A stretch of DNA of 64,000 nucleotides from positions 1-64,000 of the forward strand of contig NZ_DASTAT010000097.1 in NCBI RefSeq assembly GCF_035712445.1, in the 5' to 3' direction. This stretch comes from Oligoflexus sp. Lineage in GTDB: Bacteria > Bdellovibrionota_B > Oligoflexia > Oligoflexales > Oligoflexaceae. Both the position numbers and the translations under genes were made by a program. Below, piece after piece: positions 36,488 to 43,507 of the stretch. The first letter of the stretch is position 1. Every line of letters starts with the position of its first letter. The notes below the pieces were generated by a model. That model made no database searches. It was not told the DNA's origin and saw nothing but the letters and a program-made list of their open reading frames with translations.

Positions 36488-37426
36488 ATGTCGTCACCGG
36501 AACCCGTGACAAAAATCGGGCCCTACGTCGTCGAATACGAGGTCGGATCAGGAGGCCTCGGGCGCGTATTTCGTTCAACCGATCCGAAGACCGGTCGGGC
36601 TGTTGCGGTTAAAATCCTGCATGATCGTTATCAGGAGAGTCGGAAATTCCTCGGCATCTTCCATCGTGAACTTCTGATCGTCGCACGGCTGAAGCATAAG
36701 CACATCGTTGAGTATATAGATGCGAGCTTCGATCCGCCCAGCTGTTATATCGTCACGGAATTTATTGATGGCTGGTCGCTCTATAAAATGATGCGGCACT
36801 TCGGGAAGGTTCCGCCTTTGGTGGCCCTCTGCGTGGCGATTGATATACTGCAGGGTATTGATTATCTGCATCTGCACGATACGATACATTCCGATCTTTC
36901 CAGTCCCAACGTATTGATTTCCAATACCGGGAAGGTGCTGCTCACCGACTTCGGTTTGGCTTGCAACGGGGAAGTGGAAAACTATAAGAACTATATGGTG
37001 GGGACGCCGGGGTATTATTCACCGGAGCATGTGGTGGAGTCGTCGATCACCCCCCAATCCGATCTTTACTGCGTGGGGCTTTTGCTGTTTGAAATGGTCA
37101 CGGGTGAAAAAGCCGTGAAGGCCAGCAAGAAGCGGGATGAAATCCTGTCGTCCATGAAGAATATAGATTTCTCGGCGATTCGCTGTGATGATCGCCGTAT
37201 GCAGTCGATGCTTCGGAGCCTTCTGAAAAAAGCTTTGAAGTTTAAGCTCGGCAGCCGCTATAAGAACGCGGAATCCATGATCGTTGATGTCTATAAGATC
37301 CTGAAGCGCTTTGATATCCGCTATTCCCGATATGCCATCCGCCAGTTCCTGGCTGACGGTGAACTCGCCGCGCCCCTGCCTGAGAAATACATCCAGGATA
37401 TTTATGCTGGCTACGAGCGCAAGTGA
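36488..37426 (+). CDS. Ser/Thr protein kinase, Hanks type, with altered HRD motif
   Basis: A 312-residue cytoplasmic kinase domain without extra domains. It has the glycine loop GSGGLGRVF, VAVK lysine (K42), catalytic loop HSDLSSPN (H134, D136, N141), DFG (D154) and GTPGYYSPEH. Compared with the HRDxKxxN rule, Arg is Ser and the loop Lys is Ser; the catalytic Asp, Asn and DFG remain, so activity is still plausible. The SD AAGGTCC precedes ATG 36488. Targets are unknown. Confidence 0.87.
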   Translation: MSSPEPVTKIGPYVVEYEVGSGGLGRVFRSTDPKTGRAVAVKILHDRYQESRKFLGIFHRELLIVARLKHKHIVEYIDASFDPPSCYIVTEFIDGWSLYKMMRHFGKVPPLVALCVAIDILQGIDYLHLHDTIHSDLSSPNVLISNTGKVLLTDFGLACNGEVENYKNYMVGTPGYYSPEHVVESSITPQSDLYCVGLLLFEMVTGEKAVKASKKRDEILSSMKNIDFSAIRCDDRRMQSMLRSLLKKALKFKLGSRYKNAESMIVDVYKILKRFDIRYSRYAIRQFLADGELAAPLPEKYIQDIYAGYERK

Positions 37427-37451
37427 GATGGCTGCCTTTCCAGAGTGAAAA

Positions 37452-39155
37452 TCAGTTCTTCATGCGATAGGCCTCTTTCAAGGGTAGAACGCTCTGGGTC
37501 CAGACCTCCTGAAAGCCGGATGGATCGGCATCAGCTTTTATGATCATCTGCTGGTAGATGGCTTCCTGAGCCGGCTCGATGCTGTGATTCAGAATCATCT
37601 TCAAAGCGTATTCTGAGAAATCCCGAATCAAAAAGCCGAAAATTTGATTTTTTAGAGCCGGTTTAACTGCATAAATTCGTGCATTTTCCAGGATCAACTG
37701 CCCATAGGCGATCAGCGTGAAAAGTTCACCGTTGGCCAGCATGAAGTCGACGTTCTTCTGCTGTGCTTCCGTGGGCGGTGTTTCGCTGATGAGTTTTTTG
37801 AAGAGGCTGATCTGCTTTTGGAAGAGCAGGATATTGGACAGGTCTTCGCCTTCGAATGCGCGGCGATAGTCACCAAAGCGAATCTCTCCCAGACCACCGG
37901 AATTCTGTCGGAAAAGATAGGCATCATCGACCGCCTCGCTTTTCTGCGGAACATCGGGATAGGACACATGACCGAAGAAATAATTTTTGATGAATTTGAT
38001 GATCAGGGCCATGTTCACATGTGTGGTGCCTTCCAGCTTGGGCAGCATGCCGATGTCACGAATGGCCATTTCAAAATAGGTGTCCTGCTCGAAACCCTTG
38101 GCGGCGATGATATCATGCAGCATGCCAACCACTTTCTCGCCCTGGCCCGTCACCTTCATTTTCATGATGGGGTTGAAGAGGAGATAGCGGCGATCCTCGG
38201 GTGAAGCGACGCGCATATAATCACAGGCCCTGAGTCCAAACAGTTTCATGGCCACAAGGCGCGCATAGGCTTCGGTAAAGAGTTTCTTCACATGGGGAAA
38301 GTCCGTGACCTGACGCTTGTAAAGCTCGCGATTCGCCGCATGATCGATCGCTTCATAAAAGGCGTGTGTCGCGATGCCGATCGAAGCAAATCCCAATTCA
38401 AACTTGCCGATGTTCACGGTGTTGAGAGCCGCATTCCAGGCCTGTTCCCCACGGTGGAGAATATCCTTGTCCGTGACCGTGTAATCCTTCAGTTCATACT
38501 CCGCGACAAAAGCCGGACGCACGCCTGAAGTCGCAATCTTCTTTTTAACTGTGTATCCGGCTTGTCCAGGGCGCGCGACGAAGAACACATAATCGCCGGT
38601 GGCAGCGAATTTGCCAAAGGTGGACACCATCGCGGCTTTATTGCCGTTGCCGATATAATATTTGGTGCCATTGGCTTTCCAGCGACCCTCGCCATCCTGG
38701 GTTAAAGTCATGTCTGTGGAATAAATATCAGCACCGTGGGCCTTTTCTGAAAGACCGAAGGCAAAGATGCCTCCGTCCTGCAGAGCTGCAGCTGCTTCAT
38801 TCCTGGCGTTTTCGTTATCGCTCATCCAAATGGGGCCCAGGCCCAGAATCGACACCTGCCACGCATACCAATAGGAAAGTCCGTAAAAGCCCAGGATCTC
38901 GTTAAATTCACTGATCCGCCACATATCCCAGCGGCTGTCTTTGGAACCATAACCCGCACGGGTCAAAAGTTGGGCAAAGATTTTTTCCTCACGAACGAAC
39001 TGAAAAAAATCATCGTGCCACGTCGAATTTTGGTCATCATTTTTTATTGCGGCCAGACCCTTCTGTTCAAAAAAGCTGATGGTCTTTTCGATCAGGGCCT
39101 TGGATTTAGGATCTGGATGGAAGCGGTTATAGTGCTTGGGATTCAAGAGCAACAT
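37452..39155 (-). CDS. Acyl-CoA dehydrogenase family protein
   Basis: A 567-residue flavoprotein of the acyl-CoA dehydrogenase fold: FAFGLSEKAHGADIYSTD and YYIGNGNKAAM in the middle domain, and LPKLEGTTHVNMALIIKFIKNYFF in the C-terminal helical domain. It is longer than the ~380-residue classical enzymes, with an extended C-terminus. The base Glu may be in KLEGTTHVN. ATG 39155 follows GGGAGAACCTC. A 19-bp inverted repeat lies 46 bp upstream. Presumed role: fatty-acid oxidation. Confidence 0.85.
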   Translation of the reverse strand: MLLLNPKHYNRFHPDPKSKALIEKTISFFEQKGLAAIKNDDQNSTWHDDFFQFVREEKIFAQLLTRAGYGSKDSRWDMWRISEFNEILGFYGLSYWYAWQVSILGLGPIWMSDNENARNEAAAALQDGGIFAFGLSEKAHGADIYSTDMTLTQDGEGRWKANGTKYYIGNGNKAAMVSTFGKFAATGDYVFFVARPGQAGYTVKKKIATSGVRPAFVAEYELKDYTVTDKDILHRGEQAWNAALNTVNIGKFELGFASIGIATHAFYEAIDHAANRELYKRQVTDFPHVKKLFTEAYARLVAMKLFGLRACDYMRVASPEDRRYLLFNPIMKMKVTGQGEKVVGMLHDIIAAKGFEQDTYFEMAIRDIGMLPKLEGTTHVNMALIIKFIKNYFFGHVSYPDVPQKSEAVDDAYLFRQNSGGLGEIRFGDYRRAFEGEDLSNILLFQKQISLFKKLISETPPTEAQQKNVDFMLANGELFTLIAYGQLILENARIYAVKPALKNQIFGFLIRDFSEYALKMILNHSIEPAQEAIYQQMIIKADADPSGFQEVWTQSVLPLKEAYRMKN

Positions 39156-39201
39156 GAGGTTCTCCCGTCTGTCTGCTGTGATGGAGCCTCAGGTTAGCCT
39201 G

Positions 39202-39220
39202 CTTTGCGAATGACGCAAAG
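39202..39220. promoter_or_regulatory. Inverted repeat upstream of the acyl-CoA dehydrogenase gene, candidate operator
   Basis: CTTTGCG (39202-39208) and CGCAAAG (39214-39220) pair perfectly around a 5-bp centre. The 19-bp site lies 46 bp upstream of the acyl-CoA dehydrogenase ATG (minus strand), the usual place for a TetR/FadR-class repressor. No such regulator gene is adjacent. Confidence 0.4.
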
Positions 39221-39300
39221 TTATTTTTCGTCGCCTGGTTTCTTTTTTCTTTGGCTGCAGCGTTTTACCGCCGCTCATACAAGACGAACCATTCGGCTAT

Positions 39301-40155
39301 TCACGATCCTGGAACGCCTTTCTCACCCACCGGATAGATCTGGTAGTCGATGCGAATGAGCATGTCGCCGTCTTCCGTAGCCATTTCATTTTGCATCCGC
39401 AGCATTTCATCGCGCAGAGAGTCGAGTTGTTTTATGTAGGCTTCCTTGCGGACGCTGACATGGGCGCTGCGAAAACAGGCAAGGTCCCGCTGCGTGGCCC
39501 AGGTGTCCATGGCAAGCTTGCTCTGGTCCAGGCCCTGCTTTAGGAAATCCAAAACTTTGCTGAGTTCAGGCTGAGGGCCGAGCACCATCACATGCCGCGC
39601 TTCATCCTTGAGTTGGTAATGATCGTTCAAACGAATGACCATGCCTTCGCTGATCAAAATTTGAAGGGCATGATCCACTTCGATCGCATGCTGACGACCG
39701 AAGAATTGGATGAGTTCACGACGCGTGGGGCGATTTTTATAAAGACCGAAGACGGAGTGGATCTGCAGGATCAGCTGATGCGTCACCAGCCGGTCCGAGG
39801 CTCGATGAATCTCGCCCTGGAGACTTTTGCGCAAAGCTTCGAGATGCTCATAGCGGGCAGGATCCACGTCCTCGCCCGCGTCGATGCTTTGCTCGATCTC
39901 CAAAAGAAGTCGGCAGTACTTAAGAGGGAAGCCCTTCACCCCCATCATGGCGAGGCAGGGCTCCCAGAGGCGCGGGACGAGGACGCGGCGTCCGCTCAGT
40001 ATATCCGCGATATGTCCTTTCGAACTGAGCCCGAGCTGCTTCGCAATCCAGGCATAGGAATACTTGCTATTCTGCTGGCGGTGCCAGGTGAGAAGCCGCC
40101 GCAGGGCTTCTGTGCCGCTTCCGGCGGAGAGGAGGAGTTCGATTGTTTCGCGCAT
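39301..40155 (-). CDS. TIGR02147-type (DUF4423) transcriptional regulator
   Basis: A 284-residue cytoplasmic protein with the layout of the TIGR02147 family. It has an N-terminal helix-turn-helix-like segment (YSYAWIAKQLGLSSKGHIADILSGRR), then RRELIQFFGRQHAIEVDHALQILISEGMVIRLNDHYQL, and a C-terminal stretch with SVRKEAYIKQLDSLRDEML. The family is common in Bdellovibrio and Fibrobacter relatives and presumed regulatory. Start ATG 40155 follows AAGGATAAGGG. An inverted repeat (40181-40208) sits 25 bp upstream and recurs upstream of the secreted-protein gene at 40938, suggesting this protein controls both. Confidence 0.85.
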   Translation of the reverse strand: MRETIELLLSAGSGTEALRRLLTWHRQQNSKYSYAWIAKQLGLSSKGHIADILSGRRVLVPRLWEPCLAMMGVKGFPLKYCRLLLEIEQSIDAGEDVDPARYEHLEALRKSLQGEIHRASDRLVTHQLILQIHSVFGLYKNRPTRRELIQFFGRQHAIEVDHALQILISEGMVIRLNDHYQLKDEARHVMVLGPQPELSKVLDFLKQGLDQSKLAMDTWATQRDLACFRSAHVSVRKEAYIKQLDSLRDEMLRMQNEMATEDGDMLIRIDYQIYPVGEKGVPGS

Positions 40156-40180
40156 CCCTTATCCTTCAATAAGAAGAAAG

Positions 40181-40208
40181 GTTCGCAAAACTTAGTGTTT
40201 TTGCGAAC
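40181..40208. promoter_or_regulatory. Inverted repeat GTTCGCA-N14-TGCGAAC, site 1
   Basis: Arms GTTCGCA (40181-40187) and TGCGAAC (40202-40208) with 14 bp between; the symmetry extends to 10 bp per arm (GTTCGCAAAA). It lies 25 bp upstream of the TIGR02147-type regulator ATG, in the divergent gap with the secreted-protein gene at 40383. The same arms and gap recur at 40809-40836. Candidate autoregulatory operator. Confidence 0.6.
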
Positions 40209-40331
40209 GCCTTGGCCCGTTTAGATTGCGGGGCTGAAAACGAGTATTCTTTCATTTCAATATCTTAAGGCAACCCTGGGCAAAATGGGGCAACTCAGCG
40301 AACGCAAATCCAGGTCTCTTCCGTCTTGACC

Positions 40332-40349
40332 ATGCACACATGTGTGCAT
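40332..40349. promoter_or_regulatory. Perfect 18-bp palindrome before the small secreted-protein gene
   Basis: ATGCACACATGTGTGCAT is a perfect 18-bp palindrome 33 bp upstream of ATG 40383. It follows TTGAC (40326-40330), and TATATT (40363-40368) lies after it, but the spacing is too long for a standard promoter. It may be an activator or repressor site. Confidence 0.45.
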
Positions 40350-40382
40350 ACAAGAAACAGACTATATTCGAAAGGGGTTAAA

Positions 40383-40745
40383 ATGTTCAGTAAAACTTTG
40401 CGACGCACCTTCCTGGTCCCTCTGCTTTTGGCCAGTCCGCTCATGGGTCAAACCCGAACGATATCGGCGGCCAGCACCTTGCACCCAGCCATCAAATTCA
40501 ACTGGGCTGAACTCCTGGAAGACTACCAGAACCGTTACGTGCAAAACCGTTTGACCTGGAAGGAATTGGACTATGCAAAGAAATTTGTGTGCCCCTGCCT
40601 GCCTCCACCCGTTGGACAAACATGGCATCTTTGCAATTCCAGTGTCGTCGGCACCAGCGACCAGACTCCGGACGACTTCGTGATCTATAAGCCTGATCTT
40701 TTAAAATCCTCGATCTGTGTGAAGTGTATTTTGATCAAGCCTTGA
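40383..40745 (+). CDS. Small secreted Cys-rich protein
   Basis: A 120-residue protein with a signal peptide (MFSKTLRRTFLVPLLLASPLMGQ) and a mature domain of about 97 residues with five cysteines (CPC at 70/72, Cys84, and CVKC at 112/115). ATG 40383 follows AAGGGG; a longer in-frame start would ruin the signal peptide. It contains NRLTWKE, similar to ERLTLKE in the next secreted protein. A strong terminator follows. First secreted gene of the Sdp-like cassette; function unknown. Confidence 0.7.
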   Translation: MFSKTLRRTFLVPLLLASPLMGQTRTISAASTLHPAIKFNWAELLEDYQNRYVQNRLTWKELDYAKKFVCPCLPPPVGQTWHLCNSSVVGTSDQTPDDFVIYKPDLLKSSICVKCILIKP

Positions 40746-40770
40746 TTTCTGTTTGCCACTCAAACTCTGA

Positions 40771-40795
40771 AGCCCGCGTCCTGCGGGCTTTTTTT
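40771..40795 (+). terminator. Intrinsic terminator after the Cys-rich secreted protein
   Basis: Arms AGCCCGC (40771-40777) and GCGGGCT (40783-40789), loop GTCCT, then a run of T to 40795. A textbook rho-independent terminator 26 bp past the stop. Confidence 0.9.
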
Positions 40796-40808
40796 CGTCC
40801 GCCATGAG

Positions 40809-40836
40809 GTTCGCAAGATCCGCTTCCTCTGCGAAC
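40809..40836. promoter_or_regulatory. Inverted repeat GTTCGCA-N14-TGCGAAC, site 2
   Basis: Same 7-bp arms (40809-40815 and 40830-40836) and same 14-bp gap as site 1, but with an unrelated centre (agatccgcttcctc), which argues for protein binding rather than recent duplication. It lies about 100 bp upstream of the secreted-protein gene at 40938. Arms extend to 9 bp (AGGTTCGCA / TGCGAACCT). The TTTT after it could also make it a weak second hairpin terminator. Confidence 0.6.
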
Positions 40837-40937
40837 CTTTTCCCGAGCTTTCCTTCATTCTGCATCGCAGCTTTCCGAGCCCTTGTCTAAACAGGTCATG
40901 TGAACGGAATATTCGACTACAAAATTGGAGAAAAAAA

Positions 40938-41525
40938 ATGTCTCGTTTCGCAAAGAAAGCTGTGATTGGTCTCGCCCTCGCGTCCAGCATGATGTCAAGC
41001 CTTGCATCGGCTGATTTTCTGAAGAATCCCATCCTGGTTAAGCCACCTGTCCTCAAGTTTCCCATCACCTGCCTGTCCTGCCCTGATCTCTCCAAACTGC
41101 CGAAGTTCGAAGAGGAACTTACGGTGGAAGACAAGCGCGAGGTGCTGGGAATGATGGACGAGGCCTTCCGTAACTTGAAGGATCTCCCTGCGACTCCTGC
41201 GGATGTTCGCACCAGTGTTGATTACTGGGAGCGTCTGACGCTGAAAGAAAAGCAGAACATCCTTGACCACCGCTTCGGTGACAACATGAATTGGGCTGCT
41301 GCCGCTGTGGTGGTGGGTGCCGCTGCCTTGGCCTGGGATGTTTACAAGGACTATCGGGATACCAAATGGAACCCGGCTGATTTAGGCTTCGACCGCATTC
41401 GAACTTTGGGATCCCTTGATTATGTCAAGTCCCCCGCGATCCGTTTGGAAGCCATTCGTTCCCTGCAGTTCCGTCTGAGCGCCTTCCAGGGGCTGGGGCA
41501 GGTGGCGCAAGGCCTGAACTATTGA
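40938..41525 (+). CDS. Secreted precursor-like protein, candidate SdpC-type peptide
   Basis: A 195-residue protein with a signal peptide (cleavage likely after ASA, residue 25). The mature part has two cysteines (CLSC, 45/48), a charged helical segment, and a hydrophobic stretch NWAAAAVVVGAAALAW (~118-133) followed by a polar tail. The overall plan of signal peptide, long pro-region and internal hydrophobic peptide, at about 200 residues, recalls SdpC, though I see no clear sequence match. SD TGGAGAA precedes ATG 40938. It is followed by a terminator and then the SdpA- and SdpB-like genes. Confidence 0.7.
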   Translation: MSRFAKKAVIGLALASSMMSSLASADFLKNPILVKPPVLKFPITCLSCPDLSKLPKFEEELTVEDKREVLGMMDEAFRNLKDLPATPADVRTSVDYWERLTLKEKQNILDHRFGDNMNWAAAAVVVGAAALAWDVYKDYRDTKWNPADLGFDRIRTLGSLDYVKSPAIRLEAIRSLQFRLSAFQGLGQVAQGLNY

Positions 41526-41536
41526 TCGATCCGTCA

Positions 41537-41560
41537 GGGGGCCGAAGCCCCCTTTTCTTT
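41537..41560 (+). terminator. Intrinsic terminator between the secreted protein and the SdpA-like gene
   Basis: Arms GGGGGC (41537-41542) and GCCCCC (41547-41552), tetraloop CGAA, then TTTTCTTT. It sits only 22 bp before the next ATG, so it likely tunes downstream expression, giving more peptide than processing proteins. The downstream genes may depend on read-through. Confidence 0.85.
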
Positions 41561-41581
41561 CTACCGTCAGAGGAAAATATC

Positions 41582-42199
41582 ATGAAATATCGCATCGCAG
41601 GCTCGTTGGTGGCTTTGCTGCTGGGTTTTCATTTGCTCATGATCGCTACGTATCTGGGACCACCGAATCTCCTCCAGTATCACATTGGTCCTTTGTCGTT
41701 CCGTTATATGCAGAATATTTTTTATCAGAACTGGCATCTCTTCAGCCCCAATCCGGGCATCAATTCCGTTAAATTCGCCGTCCGCTGCGGCGATGCCAAT
41801 GGTCATTGGACCAGCTGGAAAGATCCCTTCGCGGGCGCCTTGCATCGTCATCAGCTGACAAGGATTACAGGTTACAGCAAAGTCATCGCGCTCTTTGATG
41901 ACATCGCCCAGTCTTTGAAGAAAGATATTGGCAAGAAGGATAAGACCTATACGGAGCTGCAGGAGACACCGAAGCAGCTGGCGCGACGCTTTTCCGTGGA
42001 CTATTGCCTCACCCGTCATCCGGAAAGACCGTCGCGTCTGGAAGCGATTCAATTCAAGGTGATGGAATTTTCACCTGTGCCCTTTACCAAGGTCAAGGAT
42101 GCCAAACTCGATTGGGATCGCGTCGTCGAGATCCCCTTTGAGCCTATTTACCGTCGCCATAGTCAGGAGGTTCGTCATGATACAAAGATTGGCTCGTGA
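41582..42199 (+). CDS. SdpA/DUF5819-like membrane-anchored protein
   Basis: A 205-residue protein with one N-terminal membrane helix (AGSLVALLLGFHLLMIATYL) and a periplasmic domain carrying FYQNWHLFSPNP, matching the W-x-[FL]-F-[ATS]-P-[ND]-P signature of SdpA and DUF5819 proteins as I know them. ATG 41582 follows AGAGGAAA. It overlaps the start of the HTTM gene by 23 bp, as expected for an SdpA-SdpB-type pair that works together. The family is needed for maturation of the SDP toxin in Bacillus; that role here is inferred. Confidence 0.7.
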   Translation: MKYRIAGSLVALLLGFHLLMIATYLGPPNLLQYHIGPLSFRYMQNIFYQNWHLFSPNPGINSVKFAVRCGDANGHWTSWKDPFAGALHRHQLTRITGYSKVIALFDDIAQSLKKDIGKKDKTYTELQETPKQLARRFSVDYCLTRHPERPSRLEAIQFKVMEFSPVPFTKVKDAKLDWDRVVEIPFEPIYRRHSQEVRHDTKIGS

Positions 42200-43415
42200 G
42201 GAGCTTTTTCTCAAAACGGCCCAGCTTTTTCGCATCGCCCTTCTGGTCTGGCTTGGCCTGCATTCCATCCTGCTCCTGCCCTTCCATGAAACCATTTTTG
42301 GGCCGCACGCTTATGTCATGCGCACCCGATTCGATGGCAGCATCTGGTCGTGGATTTTCCATCTGGGTCAGCATTCCGCTGTGGGGCCTTACTACCTTTG
42401 GTTCTTCGTGGTGCAGCTCGGTGCGATCGTGCTGGGAATCCTGGGGATCTGGCCGCGGATAATGATGATCCTTGCCTATGTGAGCACGATGAATATCTAT
42501 AACCTGAGCGGCGTGATCCTGGATGGAGGCAACAACCTTTCTCAACTGCTGCTCTTCTATATGATGCTGGTCAATACCAGCGGCCGTCCGTCTGGACCGG
42601 GGTGGCTCGGAGCTTTCAACCGCGCTTTGTCCAATGGCGCTTTTATTATGTGTCGCTTGCAGATTGCCATTGTGTATCTGACAGCGGGACTTTTGAAGCT
42701 TCAGGGGCATCTTTGGCAAAATGGTATGGCCCTTTACTATCTCTTTCAATCGGAAACCTACGGTCACCCTTGGATCGCATACCTCATGCGCAAGTGGCCC
42801 TTCCTTTCGCTCATCGGTACATATACGACCTTGGCATTCCAGTATCTCTTTCCTTTGGGCATCTGGCTCAGGAAATGGCGCAAACCTCTTATTATCGTCG
42901 GTTGCATGATCCACTTGGGAATTGCATTTGGTATGGGCCTTTTCACATTTGGCCTTGTGATGTGTCTCTCGTATATCAGCTTTTTCCCGGAGGATTGGTC
43001 CGAACGAGTTCTGCGGTTCATGCCGACCGACGAAACCCTTGTGATTGCATTTGACGAACAATGCGCAGTTTGCATGCGCATCGCGTCCCTCGTTTCGGTT
43101 CTGGACTGGCGGAAACTGATCATTGTGGATCGCGCTCATGATCCGAAGGACCTTCGACTTCTTGATATCCCGCTTGAACAGCGATTGACTCGTATTCAGG
43201 CTATTGACGGAGCGCGAAACCGGGAGGGGTTTGATGCGATGCTGGAACTTCTGCGGCGCGTGCCATTGCTTCTTCCCTGTCTGCCTCTGGCTCTCCTGAT
43301 GAGAGTCAATGGCTGGGGCCAAAGACGATATGACTATCTTGCCACGCGCAGCTGGCGGCAGGCCTGTCGCAAGGGAACTTGCGTCCTGGATGCCCGCGGG
43401 CACTCGCGAAGCTGA
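42177..43415 (+). CDS. HTTM-domain (SdpB-like) membrane protein fused to a DCC thiol-oxidoreductase domain
   Basis: A 412-residue protein. Residues 1-~275 have about six to eight membrane helices and the HTTM signature VYLTAGLLKLQGHLWQNGMA, shared by vitamin-K-dependent carboxylase-like and SdpB proteins. Residues ~285-400 form a DCC-type thioredoxin-like domain with CAVC (Cys296, Cys299). ATG 42177 follows a perfect AGGAGG inside the SdpA-like gene. SdpB-like proteins modify or export SdpC; the fused DCC domain suggests a disulfide step. A terminator follows. Confidence 0.82.
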   Translation: MIQRLAREELFLKTAQLFRIALLVWLGLHSILLLPFHETIFGPHAYVMRTRFDGSIWSWIFHLGQHSAVGPYYLWFFVVQLGAIVLGILGIWPRIMMILAYVSTMNIYNLSGVILDGGNNLSQLLLFYMMLVNTSGRPSGPGWLGAFNRALSNGAFIMCRLQIAIVYLTAGLLKLQGHLWQNGMALYYLFQSETYGHPWIAYLMRKWPFLSLIGTYTTLAFQYLFPLGIWLRKWRKPLIIVGCMIHLGIAFGMGLFTFGLVMCLSYISFFPEDWSERVLRFMPTDETLVIAFDEQCAVCMRIASLVSVLDWRKLIIVDRAHDPKDLRLLDIPLEQRLTRIQAIDGARNREGFDAMLELLRRVPLLLPCLPLALLMRVNGWGQRRYDYLATRSWRQACRKGTCVLDARGHSRS

Positions 43416-43439
43416 TAGAAATCCCTGACGGATATTGGG

Positions 43440-43470
43440 CAAGGGGCCGGCATGGTCCCTTGTCTTTTTA
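43440..43470 (+). terminator. Intrinsic terminator ending the cassette
   Basis: Arms CAAGGGGCC (43440-43448) and GGTCCCTTG (43454-43462) with one G-U pair, loop GGCAT, then TCTTTTTA. It closes the transcript 25 bp after the HTTM gene stop. Confidence 0.75.
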
Positions 43471-43507
43471 GGATTCATCATCCTGCATGATCAGGAAACC
43501 AGTCGCT

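Noticed and set aside
40808..40843. Second intrinsic terminator at GTTCGCA site 2
   Set aside because: A strong terminator already lies just upstream; the matching arms and gap at 40181-40208 make a shared operator the better reading.
42144..43481. 445-codon frame opposite the HTTM-DCC gene
   Set aside because: Translation is strongly basic and His-rich without structure, while the forward frame has a perfect SD and known domains.
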